NCBI GenBank assembly: GCA_009760885.1 | Contig: CM019721.1 | Span: 20,887,639 to 20,951,638, forward strand | Direction of reading: 5' to 3' | DNA: 64,000 bases | DNA from: Achatina immaculata | Taxonomy: Eukaryota > Mollusca > Gastropoda > Stylommatophora > Achatinidae | In this document: piece by piece, positions 1 to 10,261 of the stretch | Layout of the letters: the number at the start of each line of letters is the position of its first letter | How positions within the stretch are numbered: the first letter of the stretch is position 1 | Program-made: the position numbers and the translations under genes | The notes under the pieces: model-generated | The model's database searches: none | What the model saw: only the letters and a program-made list of their open reading frames with translations | What the model was told of the DNA's origin: nothing

Positions 1-75
1 TCATTTTTCTCTGTTTCTCTCACTGTTTCACTCCTTGATCCTCTGTTTATTTTTTTTTCTCTCGCTCTGTTCCCC

Positions 76-111
<36 letters not shown>

Positions 112-391
112 GTGCTTCTCTCTTTTTCTCTCTCAGTCCCTCTGTTTGCGCTCTCTCTTTTTCCCTCTTTGTTTATCTATTATCTCTCTCTTTTTTTCTC
201 TTATTGTTTCTCTCTCGATCTGTTTATACATCTCACACTTTCTCTGTACTTTATTTTTATTTCTATCTCTCTATCTGTTTCTGTGTATGTGTTTCTCTCT
301 CTGTCTCTCCCTCTTCTTTGATTCTTCCTTACTCTATCTCCCGTGCTCTGTGCTCTGTGTTTCTTCTCTGTCTCTCTCATTCTTATCTGTG
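1..391. repeat. Pyrimidine-rich low-complexity DNA with a (CT)n core
   Basis: Almost all bases are C or T on the plus strand, with a perfect CT run near 80-108. Leu/Ser-rich ORFs across it are composition artefacts. It ends at an assembly gap. Confidence 0.9.
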
Positions 392-491
392 NNNNNNNNN
401 NNNNNNNNNNNNNNNNNNNNNNNNNNNNNNNNNNNNNNNNNNNNNNNNNNNNNNNNNNNNNNNNNNNNNNNNNNNNNNNNNNNNNNNNNNN
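392..491. other. Assembly gap (100 N)
   Basis: Exactly 100 N, the usual size for a gap of unknown length. The LINE fragment to its right begins at the gap edge, so the rest of that element may lie in the missing sequence. Confidence 0.99.
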
Positions 492-585
492 AGGCCATCT
501 TGCTCACAACCGAGAGGCCTACAGGAGTGCTGTTTGGGAGGCAAAGTTCCGCAAGGGACATGCAAAGGAATGAATGAATGTTCAG
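492..585 (+). mobile_element. LINE 3'-end fragment (family L4), cut by the gap
   Basis: The plus-strand frame to the stop at 571-573 reads HLAHNREAYRSAV and then KFRKGHA. These are the last residues of the longer L4 ORF on the minus strand at 60897-61553 (HLAHNREAYRSAVLEDKF). A short (AATG)n tail follows the stop, as at the other L4 copies. Only the last ~27 codons are visible. Confidence 0.8.
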
Positions 586-2455
586 AACTAACTACTGTTA
601 GTAATTGTTGTGAATCTTGTGTATTCAGTGAGATGTTAGGACTAATTACTGTTAGTAAGAATTATGATTCATGTTTTCTCAGTGAGATGTACAGAACTAA
701 CTACTGATAGTAAGCGTTCTTATTCATGTGTTTTCCGTGAGATGATCAGAACTAACTATTGTTAGTAAGTGTTGTGATTCTTGTGTATTCAGTGAGATGT
801 TAGAAATAACTAATGTTAGTAAATGCTGGAATTCTTGTGTATTGAGTGATATGTTAGAACTAACTACTGTTAATAAGTTTTGTGATTCTTGTGTATACAA
901 TGAGATGTTCAGAACTAACTACTGTTAGTTAGTGTTATTATTCATGTGTATACAGTGATATGTTCAGAACTAACTACTGTTTGTAAACATTGTGATTCTT
1001 GTGTATACAGTGAGATGTTCAGAACTAACTACTTTTAGTAAGTGTTATTATTCATGTATATACAGTGAGATGTTCAGACCTAACTACTGTTAGTAAGTGT
1101 TGTGATTCATGTGTATTCAGTGAGATGTTCAGAACTAACTACTGTTATGTAAGCATTCTCATTCATGTGTTTTCAGTTAGATGTTCAGAATTAACTATTG
1201 TTAGTAAGTGTTGTGATTCTTGTGTATTCAGTGAGATGTTCAGAACTAACTATTGTTATTAAGTTTTGTGATTCTTGTGTATTCAGTGAGATGTTAGAAA
1301 TAACTAATGTTAGTAAATGTTGTGATTCTCGTGTATACAATGAGATGTTCAGAACTAACAACTGTTAGTAAGTGTTATTATTCATGTGTATACAGTGAGA
1401 TGTTCAGAACTAACTTCTGTTAGGAAGCGTTGTGATTCATGTGTATACAGTGAGATGTTCAGAACTAACTACTGTTAGTAAGTGTTATGATTCATGTGTA
1501 TGCAGTGAGATGTTTGGAACTAACTATGGTTAGTAAGCATTGTGATTCATGTGTATATAGTGAAATGTTCAGAACTAACTACTGTGAGTATGTTTGTGAT
1601 TCATGTGTATTCAGTGAGATGTTCAGAACTAACTACTGTTAGTAAGTGTTGTGATTCATGTGTATTCAGTGAGATGTTCAGAACTAACTACTGTTAGTTA
1701 CCGTTTTTATTCTTGCGTATACAATGAGATGTTCAGAATTAACTACTGTTATTAAGTGTTGTTTTTCTTGTGTATACAATGAGATGTTCAGAATTAACTA
1801 CTGTTATTAAGTGTTGTTTTTCTTGTGTATACAATGAGATGTTAGATCTAAATACTGTTAGTAGGTGTTGTGATTCTTGTGTAGACAATGAGAAGTTCAA
1901 AACTAACTACTGTTAGTAAGTGTTATTGTTCATGTGTATACAGTTATATGTTCAGAACTAACTACTGTTATTAAGCGTTGTGATTCATGTGTATTCAGTG
2001 AGATGTTCAGAAGTAACTACTGTGAATAAGTTTGTGATTCTTGTGTATTCAGTGAGATGTTCAGAACTAACTGCTGTTAATAAGATTTGTGATTCTTGTG
2101 TTTTCAGTGAGATGTTCAGAACTAATTACTGTTAGTAAGTGTTGTGATTCTTGTGTTTTCTGTGAGATGTTCAGAACTAACTACTGTTAGTAAGCGTTGT
2201 GCTTCATGTTTTTTCAGTGAGATGTTCAAAAATATCTACTGTTAGTAATTGTTACGATTCTTGTGCATTCAGTGAAATGTTCAGAACTAATTATTGTTCG
2301 TAAGCTTTGTGATTCTTTTTTTTCAGTGATATGTTCAGAACTAACTACTGTTATTAAGTGTTGTGTTTCTTGTGCATTCAGTGAGATGTTCAGAACTAAC
2401 TACTGTTAGTAAGTGTTGTGATTCATGTGTTTTCAGTGAGATGTTCAAAAGTTGC
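586..2455. repeat. 55-bp minisatellite, about 34 degenerate copies
   Basis: The unit carries AGAACTAACTACTGTTAGTA, then GTGATTCATGTGTATTCAG, then TGAGATGTTC. Each unit has a T-rich stretch ending in TTCAG followed by TGAGATG, which resembles an intron 3' splice acceptor. The last unit runs straight into unique DNA at about 2440 with the same TTTTCAG|TGAGATGTTC junction. No exon starting there can be placed in phase with exon a. Confidence 0.9.
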
Positions 2456-2680
2456 TGCTTTTTGCTATTCCATGTTGTGTGAGAACTGTTGCAACTTTGT
2501 TGTGAGAGAGTTGTCCTCTTCCTCTTCATGTGGCTAATAATTGTTCAGGCTGGGGAGTGGAGTATCAAACATGTTTTCTGTCTAAGCATTTCATCAGCAT
2601 CAGTGATTTGTCATTAGTTCTCTTAATACATCTGTTGATGTTTTCAAACTCTCTTTAATTTAATCCCCACTGTTACATGT
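2456..2680. other. Unique spacer
   Basis: Non-repetitive sequence between two arrays. A Cys-rich open stretch begins at the last TTTTCAG of the 55-bp array, but every donor with the overhang exon a needs would create a TAA at the junction. I see no supported gene. Confidence 0.5.
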
Positions 2681-2975
2681 CAGTTTTGTGGAGGGCTGTC
2701 AGTAGTTTCAAGTTTTGTAGAGGGCTGTCAGTAGTTTCACATTTTTGGAGGGCTTTCAGTAGTTTCAAGTTTTGTGGACAGCTGTCAGTAATTTTGCATT
2801 TGTGGAGGGCTGTCAGTAGTTTCAAGTTTTGTGGAGGGCTGTCAGTAGTTTCAAGTTTTGTGGAGGGTTCTCAGTAGTTTCAAGTTTTTGTGGAGGGCTG
2901 TCAGTAATTTCTCATTTGTGGAGGGCTGTCAGTAATTTCGCAATTGTAGAGGGCTGTCAGTAGTTTCAAGTTATG
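2681..2975. repeat. 29-30-bp minisatellite, about 10 copies
   Basis: The unit is built on GTGGAGGGCTGTCAGTAG followed by TTTCAAGTTTT, with single-base length changes between copies. The Trp/Ser-rich ORF over it is an array translation. Confidence 0.88.
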
Positions 2976-3217
2976 TTGCTGTTGTCTATGTGGAGTTATT
3001 GAAAATCTGGGTATGTTCAGTTTCTTGTGAAACAATTGATAAGACTTCCAGATAGAACCTTACCTATCTGAGTAGTAGTCTGACAAAATTAACTACAACC
3101 TTTTTACTCCACTAGACTTTCAAACAGCTGCATCATCTGTCCTTACTCAGAGCAGAGTATAACTATTATCAGTGTTGCAATGACCAGTCTAATCAATCAT
3201 GGCCATACTATTTTACC
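2976..3217 (+). other. Unique intronic DNA with a possible relic exon
   Basis: From about 3114 to 3217 the plus strand has an open frame behind CTCCACTAG and ACTCAG acceptor-like sites. It contains AEYNYYQCCNDQSNQSW, reminiscent of an Ig F strand. The only donor, in the first 44-bp repeat unit, does not give a phase compatible with exon a. It may be a dead exon or chance. Confidence 0.25.
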
Positions 3218-3845
3218 CATGCCTTGTAGACCCTGCATTAGCATGATAACTATTATATATCCATTCTTTGTAGACAATGCATTAGTATGATAACTATTAT
3301 ATATCCATTCTTTGTAGACAATGCATTAGTATGATAACTATTATATATCCATGCCTTGTAGACAATGCATTAGTATGATAACTATTATATATCCATGCTT
3401 TGTAGACAATGCATTAGTATGATAACTATTATATATCCATGCCTTGTAGACCCTGCATTAGCATGATAACTATTATATATCCATTCTTTGTAGACAATGC
3501 ATTAGTATGATAACTATTATATATCCATTCTTTGTAGACAATGCATTAGTATGATAACTATTATATATCCATGCCTTGTAGACAATGCATTAGTATGATA
3601 ACTATTATATATCCATGCTTTGTAGACCCTGCATTAGCATGATAACTATTATATATCCATGCCTTGTAGACCCTGCATTAGCATGATAACTATTATATAT
3701 CAGTGCCGTGTGGAACCTACATTAGTATGATAACTATCATATATCAATGCCTTGTAGAACCTACATTATTATGATAACTATCATATATCCATGCCTTGTA
3801 GAACCTACATTATTATGATAACTATCATATATCCATACCTTACAG
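3218..3845. repeat. 44-bp minisatellite abutting exon a
   Basis: About 14 units of the form CCATGCCTTGTAGA, CAATGCATTAG, TATGATAACTATTATATAT. The last unit grades into the splice acceptor of exon a: the unit reads CCATGCCTTGTAG|AACC and the real acceptor CCATACCTTACAG|AACC. Each copy therefore carries a decoy acceptor. Confidence 0.92.
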
Positions 3846-3973
3846 AACCGCCATCGGGTGAAATAATCATATCTATCACAGGGACTCTGTCTTTGACCGG
3901 AAATCTAGTCATATCCTGCCACCTCTTGCACATGGTCAGTCCAGGAAAACCTCCAGTCAACCTTACAATTTGG
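3846..3973 (+). CDS. Exon a of an Ig-like single-pass membrane protein (first half of the Ig domain)
   Basis: Seen: acceptor CCATACCTTACAG, then 128 nt open in one frame (two bases completing a split codon plus 42 codons), then TTTGG|GTAGGC. It encodes a B-strand-like GNLVISC with the first Ig cysteine (residue 25 of the partial protein, counting the split codon as 1), a sequon NLT at 39-41 and a Trp at 43, the usual Cys-to-Trp layout of an Ig fold. It ends in phase 0, which fits exon b. Known of the family: such domains are extracellular binding modules. Inferred: it is the membrane-proximal Ig domain of a cell-surface receptor. The upstream exon must end with a one-base overhang other than T; I found none, so the 5' part probably lies left of the window. 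Ligand unknown. Confidence 0.72.
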
Positions 3974-4195
3974 GTAGGCTCGGGTCGTCACTTTCTGTTT
4001 CTTTGTTTCATTGCTTTCACAGCATCAATTGTTTTCATTCTCCATCTACTTTAAACTGTGTACATATAAAACTCAAATATATGTACATATAAAACTATCT
4101 GTAAAACATGTGTAGATAAAAACTCTCTGTAAAATATATAATATAAAAAATATAATATATAAAAACATATATATTTATATATAATATAAAAAGCT

Positions 4196-4239
<44 letters not shown>

Positions 4240-4240
4240 T
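3974..4240. other. Intron a-b, unique AT-rich part with an (AT)n run
   Basis: A donor GTAGGC opens the intron. AT-rich sequence follows, with a perfect alternating AT run at about 4200-4232, then the array that fills the rest of the intron. Confidence 0.8.
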
Positions 4241-5376
4241 GTTTGCAGCTTGATGTTTATTTTACATGTATATGTTTTCAGCTTGATGTTTAATTTACAC
4301 ATATATGTTTCCAGCTTGATGTTTAATTTAAAAATATATGCTTCCATTTTATGTTTAATTTACACATATATGTTTCCAGCTTGATGTTTAATTTATACAT
4401 ATATGTTTCCAGCTTGATGTTTAATTTAAAAATATATGCTTCCATTTTATGTTTAATTTACACATATATGTTTCCAGCTTGATGTTTAATTTATACATAT
4501 ATGTTTCCAGCTTGATGTTTAATTTAAAAATATATGCTTCCATTTTATGTTTAATTTACACATATATGTTTCCAGCTTGATGTTTAATTTAAAAATATAT
4601 GCTTCCATTTTATGTTTAATTTACACATATATGTTTCCAGCTTGATGTTTAACTTATATGTATATGTTTCCAGTATGATGTTTATATGCATATATTTCCA
4701 GTATGATGTTTATATGCATATGTTTCCAGTATGATGTTTATGTTACACTTATATGTTTCGAGCATGATGTTTATATTTCACTTATATATTTCCAACATGG
4801 TTTTTATATTACAATTATATGTTTCCAACATGATGTTTATATTACACTTATATGTTTCCACCATGATGTTTATATTACACGCATATGTTTCCAGCATGAT
4901 GTTTATATTACACTTATATGTTTCCACCATGATGTTTATATTACACGCATATGTTTCCAACATGATGTTTATATTACACTTATATATTTCAGCATGATGT
5001 TTATATTACACTTATATGTTTCAGCATGATGTTTATATTACACTTATATGTTTCAGCATGATGTTTATATTACACTTATATATTTCAGCATGATGTTTAT
5101 ATTACACTTATATGTTTCAGCATGATGTTTATATTATACTTATATGTTTCAGCATGATGTTTATATTACACTTATATGTTTCAGCATGATGTTTATATTA
5201 CACTTATATATTTCAGCATGATGTTTATATTACACTTATATGTTTCAGCATGATGTTTATATTACACTTATATGTTTCAGCATGATGTTTATATTACACT
5301 TATATGTTTCAGCATGATGTTTATATTACACTTATATATTCCAGCATGATGTTTATATTACACTTATATGTTTCAG
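4241..5376. repeat. 32-37-bp minisatellite ending at the exon b acceptor
   Basis: It starts with units on CAGCTTGATGTTTAATTTA, passes through 33-bp units near 4700-4980, and ends in about 12 nearly identical 32-bp units CATGATGTTTATATTAC, ACTTATATGTTTCAG. The last TTATATGTTTCAG is the exon b acceptor and the exon starts CACGAT where units read CATGAT. The unit thus spans the pyrimidine tract, the AG and the first exon bases. Confidence 0.92.
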
Positions 5377-5462
5377 CACGATAAAAAACTATTGATTACC
5401 CGCACTGGTGTTGACATACTCCACTACTCTACAGAAATGGGAGGAGATGTTATTCGCTGTGG
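5377..5462 (+). CDS. Exon b of the Ig-like membrane protein (second half of the Ig domain)
   Basis: Acceptor ATATGTTTCAG, 86 open nt (28 codons plus GG), donor CTGTGG|GTACGT. The exon starts in phase 0, as exon a requires, and leaves two bases that exon c completes as GGA. It opens HDKKLLITRT (C' strand-like) and ends GGDVIRC, supplying the second Ig cysteine (residue 71), 46 residues after the first and 28 after the Trp. The usual Tyr two before this Cys is Ile. The exon lies between two arrays that each look like copies of its own splice site: an acceptor array upstream and a donor array downstream. With fewer than 100 nt of unique sequence among over 2.5 kb of decoys it would be easily missed by gene finders. 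Confidence 0.72.
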
Positions 5463-6955
5463 GTACGTATAGTACTTGAATGTCATCATGTGGGTATGTA
5501 TAGTACTTGAATGTCATCCTGTGGGTCTGTGTAGTAGATAGAATGTCTTCCTGGGGATATGCATATTATATAGAATAGAATGTCTTCCTGGGGATATGTA
5601 TATTATATAGAATAGAATGTCTTTCTGGGGATATGTATATTATATAGAATAGAATGTCTTTCTGGGGATATGTATATTATATAGAATAGAATGTCTTCCT
5701 GGGGATATGTATATTATATAGAATAGAATGTCTTCCTGGGGATATGTATATTATATACAATAGAATGTCTTCCTGGGGATATGTATTTTATATAGCATAT
5801 AATGTCTTCCTGGGGATATGTATATTATATGGAATAGAATCCTGTTGGTATGTGTAGTAGATAGGATGACTTCTTGTGGGTGTGTGTAGTATAGAGAATG
5901 TCTTCCTGTGTTTGTGTGTAGTATAGAGAATGTCTTCCTGTTGGTGTGTGTAGTAGATAGAATGACTTCTTGTGGGTGTGTGTAGTATAGAGAATATCTT
6001 CCTGTTGATGTGTATAGTATAGAGAATGTCTTCCTGTGGCTGTGTGTAGTATAGAGAATGTCTTCCTGTGGGTATGTGTAGTAGATGTAATGTCTTCCTG
6101 TGGGTATGTGTAGTAGAAATAATGTCTTCCTGTGGGTATGTGTACTAAATATAATGTCTTCCTGTGGGTGTATATAGTATACAGAATGTCTTCCTGTGGA
6201 TATGTGTAGTAAATATAATGTCTTCCTGTGGGTGTGTATAGTATACAGAATGTCTTCCTGTGGGTATGTGTAGTAAATATAATGTCTTCCTGTGGGTATG
6301 TGTAGTAAATATAATGTCTTCCTGTGGGTATGTGTAGTAAATATAATGTCTTTATGTGGGTGTGTGTAGTAGAAATAATGTTTTCATGTGGGCGTGTGTA
6401 GTAGATATAATGTCTTCCTGTGGGTATGTGTAGTAGATATAATGACTTCCTGTGGATGTTTGTAGTACACAGAATGTCTTCCTGTGGGTGTGTGTAGTAG
6501 ATATAATTACTTCCTGTGGGTGTGTGTAGTAGATATAATGTCTTCCTGTGGGTGTGTAGTAAATATAATGTCTTCCTGTGGGTGTGTGTAGTAAATATAA
6601 TGACTTCCTGTGGATGTGTGTAGTATACAGAATGTCTTACTGTGGATGTGTGTAGTATACAGAATGTCTTACTGTGGATGTGTGCAGTATAGAGAATGTC
6701 TTCCTGTGGGTATGTGTAGTAAATATAATGACTTCCTGTGGATGTTTGTTGTATACATAATGTCTTACTGTGGGTGTGTGTAGTATACAGAATGTCTTCC
6801 TGTGGGTATGTGTAGTGAATATAATGACTTCCTGTGGATGTGTGTAGTATACAGAATGTCTTCCTGTGGATATATGTTGTAGACAGAATGTCTTCCTGTT
6901 GGTATATGTAGTAGACAGAATGTCTTCCTCTGGGTATGTGTAGTATACAGAATGT
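5463..6955. repeat. 32-37-bp minisatellite starting at the exon b donor
   Basis: The exon ends CTGTGG|GTACGTATAG; the next units read ATGTGG|GTATGTATAG, CTGTGG|GTCTGTGTAG and, through most of the array, CCTGTGG|GTATGTGTAG plus about 16 bases ending ATGTCTT. About 45 units follow; 5560-5820 is a 37-bp variant lacking the GT. Most units keep a usable donor-like GTATGT or GTGTGT. A 409-codon minus-strand ORF (5825-7054) is a translation of this array and is not proposed as a gene. Confidence 0.92.
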
Positions 6956-7002
6956 CTCTATCACATGGTAAATGTTTGAATCCTGAAAGTGCACATGTTG
7001 AA

Positions 7003-7250
7003 GATTTACCATTATAACAAGATGGGCAAATCCCAGGCTTGAAACTATGGGCAAATCCCAGCCTTGAAACTATGGGCAAATCCCTGGCTTGAAACTATGG
7101 GCAAATCCCATGCTTGAAACTATGGGCAAATCCTATGCTTGAAACTATGGGCAAATCCCATGCTTGAAACTATGGGCAAATCCCATGCTTGAAACTATGG
7201 GCAAATCCCAGGCTTGAAAATATGGGCAAATCCCTGACTTGAAACAGTCA
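7003..7250. repeat. 25-bp minisatellite, about 9 copies
   Basis: The unit combines TATGGGCAAATCCCATGCTT and GAAAC. Copies are very similar, with changes confined to the CATG/CAGG/CTGG position. Confidence 0.93.
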
Positions 7251-7600
7251 GCTCCAGCCATCCCATAAAGTGCTCTGAGATGTTAACTTTTCTTTGTTTC
7301 AAGTTTCAGCTGAGATGTGGCGTCACCAAATGTTAGAACCTATGTTGCCCGTACTCTAACTTGCCAGACACTTTTTGAAGAATTGACGCATGAGCGGTGT
7401 CTGAAACCAAACTGCTCAGTTTTTAACTATTCTTTTGAGCAAATGACGCTCTGCTGACTGAGATCAAGACACTGCTGACTTAGACGCAGCCGACACCAGA
7501 AGCTATAAACTCATCCACCAATGTTATGTACAAATGACAAAGAGCAACAGAGACAGCACAGCACATCCTGTGTTGTTGCCAGCTACACAAAGTGCTGAGA
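7251..7600. other. Unique intronic DNA
   Basis: Non-repetitive. A good acceptor (TTTGTTTCAAGTTTCAG near 7306) is followed by a stop in the only phase an exon between b and c could use, so no exon is called. Confidence 0.5.
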
Positions 7601-7990
7601 CAAAGTATCTGCCAGAACATACAGGAGAAGTCCTGTGTTACTGCTGAAAAGCTGCCAGGCTGTACAGGAGAAGTCCTGTGTTACTGCTGAAAACCTACCA
7701 GACCATACAGGAGAAGTCCTGTGTTACTGCTGAAAAGCTGCCAGGCTGTACAGGAGAAGTCCTGTGTTACTGCTGAAAACCTGATAGGCCATACAGGAGA
7801 AGTCCTCTGTTACTGCTGAAAACCTGATAGGCCGTACAGGAGAAGTCCTCTGTTACTGCTGAAAACCTACCAGGCCATACAGGATAAGTCCTGTGTTACT
7901 GCTGAAAACCTGCCAGACCATACAGGATAAGTCCTGTGTTACTGCTGAAAACCTGCCAGGCCATACAGGAGAAGTGCTGTATTACTTCTG
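7601..7990. repeat. 43-bp minisatellite, about 9 copies
   Basis: The unit is CATACAGGAGAAGTCCTGTG, TTACTGCTGAAAACCTG, CCAGGC. The flanks 7565-7600 contain a decayed unit. Confidence 0.92.
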
Positions 7991-8509
7991 AAAACCTGAA
8001 TGAAAGTGTAGATTTGTGAAAGAGACTGGTGCCAATGTCTGAGCAAATGAGAAAGAAGACAACTGCTCTGTTACAACACTGTTTGATGTCTGCAGATTTA
8101 TTCCTTGTATACTGCTATTGTTTTATTTTGCTTTCTGTTCTCCCTTCACTTGTGAAATTATGCTGCATGTTTTTCATGAAAATTTAAACTGCAAGTTTTC
8201 ATTTCAGTCTAGATTCACGTAATCTGTTTATTTGATGCATGTTAATCTTGTCATATAAGCAGTCTATGTGTTGCATTTTAATCTAGAATGGTATAATCCA
8301 TGATCTTTACCCATTTAATCATACACTTCATACACCTACAAAATATGATGACAGTAACAAGGTGTGGTTCTAACATCACAGCAAGTTTACTGTCAGCATT
8401 TATGTGACAGTTGACAATCACAACATATTTCAGAACTCAAAATGTTGTCAGTGTGAAATGTTGAATGAGAATCAAACCTGCCATAATTCTTATAATTTGG
8501 CTGTCTTAG
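7991..8509. other. Unique intronic DNA upstream of exon c
   Basis: No repeat or ORF of note. It ends with the exon c acceptor TTTGGCTGTCTTAG. Unlike exons a and b, exon c has no array touching it. Confidence 0.6.
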
Positions 8510-8583
8510 ACTGGAAGGCCCAGCTATGAACTGTTTGGACGAAAATGACCCAAGAAAAAAAGAAGACATTAAAAATATTAAAG
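8510..8583 (+). CDS. Exon c of the Ig-like membrane protein (juxtamembrane linker)
   Basis: Acceptor CTGTCTTAG, 74 nt open in only one useful frame, and a textbook donor AAAG|GTAAGA. The first base completes the GGA codon begun by exon b; 24 codons follow; the final G joins AC of exon d to give GAC. The peptide runs LEGPAMNCLDE then DPRKKEDIKNIK: it closes the Ig G-strand region, adds a third cysteine (residue 80) that could pair with another chain, and gives a charged Lys/Asp-rich stalk before the membrane. The phase match at both ends (2 to 2 and 1 to 1) is the main reason to accept so short an exon. Confidence 0.7.
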
Positions 8584-8714
8584 GTAAGACAACCCTGAAG
8601 TTATGTCACGACTGATATGTGACAAGTTATTAATGTTTTTTTTTAATCTGGTGATAACTTGTTATTTCTTGATCCTCACTTCATGGTCAGGATGTCATTA
8701 AGTCAGTGTCATCC

Positions 8715-9440
8715 TAAATGATGTGATTAAATGATGTGACTAAATAATATGCCTAATAGATGTGCCTAAATGATGTGACTAAATGATGTGACTAAATCAT
8801 ATGCCTAATAGATGTGCCTAAATGATGTGATTGAAAGATGTGACTAATGATGTGATTAAATGATGTGACTAAATGATATGTCTAATAGATGTGCCTAAAT
8901 GATGTGATTGAAAGATGTGACTAAATGATGTGCTTAAATGATGTGACTAAATCATATGTCTAATAGATGTGCCTAAATGATGTGATTGAAAGATATGACT
9001 AAATGATGTGATTAAATGATGTGACTAAATGATATGTCTAATAGATGTGCCTAAATGATGTGATTGAAAGATGTGACTAAATGATGTGCTTAAATGATGT
9101 GACTAAATCATATGTCTAATAGATGTGCCTAAATGATGTGATTGAAAGATATGACTAAATGATGTGATTGAAAGATATGACTAAATGATGTGATTAAGTG
9201 ATGTGACTAAATCATATGTCTAATAGATGTGCCTAAATGATGTGATTGAAAGATATGACTAAATGATGTGATTAAGTGATGTGACTAAATCATATGTCTA
9301 ATAGATGTGCCTAAATGATGTGATTGAAAGATATGACTAAAAATGATGTGATTAAGTGATGTGACTAAATCATATGTCTAATAGATGTGCCTAAATGATG
9401 TGATTGAAAGATATGACTAAATGATGTGAATGATATGACT
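8715..9440. repeat. Composite minisatellite, about 78-bp higher-order unit
   Basis: Short ATGATGTGACTAA-like modules of 13-15 bp are arranged in a higher-order unit that repeats ATGTCTAATAGATGTGCCT roughly every 65-80 bp, about nine times. No splice motif is evident. The preceding 8584-8714 is unique. Confidence 0.88.
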
Positions 9441-10015
9441 GACTCATTCCGTGCTGCAGGAAGAAACACGGACGTGTAGTGGAGTGTCAGAATAAAAGCG
9501 CGGGTCTTGGTCTGTAAGTGGGTATAGTTATAAAATGGAATGGAAAACAGTATTTCCATGTACTTCCGTGTACTTATTATGTTTCAAAGTATAACTATAT
9601 GAATGAAAATTTCATAAATGCAGAGTTTTTTTAGGAAAAAAGAAGTAATGTGATGTTTTTAGACACTGAATGTGTCCAGCTCACCATCGGCTAGGTCTAG
9701 ATATGCACTACTTACCATCTGAGATGTCTAGATCTACTTGTCGATCTCGTATTGTGATTATGTGTTGCATTCTCGCTAAATTAATATCTGAAAAAGCCTC
9801 TTAACTACTTCTCCAGTCGTCTAAATATGTCTAGATCTACTTGGGATACATTCGAAAGCAGCGGGGTGGTCACAGGCCATGTCCATACCCCTATCTACGT
9901 CGTCAAAAATTGTAAAATGTCCATGTTTCTCGTCCTTTTTCTCGCTCGGCATCGCTCATATCTAAGGACTCTTTCACCATTTTGAAAAGTGTCACCGGAA
10001 ACGCGTACGAAATAT
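9441..10015. other. Unique intronic DNA with a possible 54-nt exon at 9460-9513
   Basis: GTGCTGCAG|G and TCT|GTAAGTG bound 54 nt with one open frame (KKHGRVVECQNKSAGLG). Its phase (2-2) cannot be inserted between exons c and d (1-1), so it is not joined to the gene. The rest has CpG-containing unique sequence and TCTAGATCTACTTG motifs. Confidence 0.3.
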
Positions 10016-10260
10016 GTACAATCATGGGAGAAATCTCCCTTTAACATGGGAGGAAGTCCTGCAGAGATCACTAACATGGAATGACATCTGGAAAATGGCA
10101 CCCTTGAGGCTCAGCTTCATCATCAGAGCTACTTATGACCTTCTGCCTACAGGCTCCAACCTATACAAATGGGGTGTATCAGAAGACACAAAGTGCCCTC
10201 TGCAACGAAAGGCAAACATTGGAACATGTGCTGTCCAGTGTTCTGTTTCTTGTGTGTTTG
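10016..10260 (+). mobile_element. Degenerate LINE fragment, zinc-binding C-terminal end of a reverse transcriptase ORF
   Basis: One frame reads IIRATYDLLPTGSN, then LYKWGVSEDTKCPL; a +1 shift at about 10200 continues as LCNERQTLEHVLSS. Together these match the CPLC...TLEHVLSSC segment found at the end of many invertebrate LINE polyproteins. The single-base frameshift and the missing remainder make it a dead fragment. It is unrelated to the L1-L5 families elsewhere in the window. Confidence 0.6.
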
Positions 10261-10261
10261 C

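Noticed and set aside
35..707. ORFs running across the N gap
   Set aside because: They translate N as X and join unrelated pyrimidine tract and LINE sequence.
2440..2510. Exon starting at the last unit of the 55-bp array
   Set aside because: Every GT that leaves one base leaves T, and T plus AA of exon a is a stop codon.
3114..3217. An extra exon upstream of exon a with an Ig-like YYQCC
   Set aside because: Its only donor gives either the wrong phase or a stop at the junction with exon a.
3791..4054. 87-codon ORF taken as a whole gene
   Set aside because: Its first 18 codons are repeat units and its last 27 run into the intron; only 3846-3973 is kept.
7306..7334. Exon after TTTCAAGTTTCAG
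   Set aside because: The required phase reads a TGA at once; other frames do not fit b-c.
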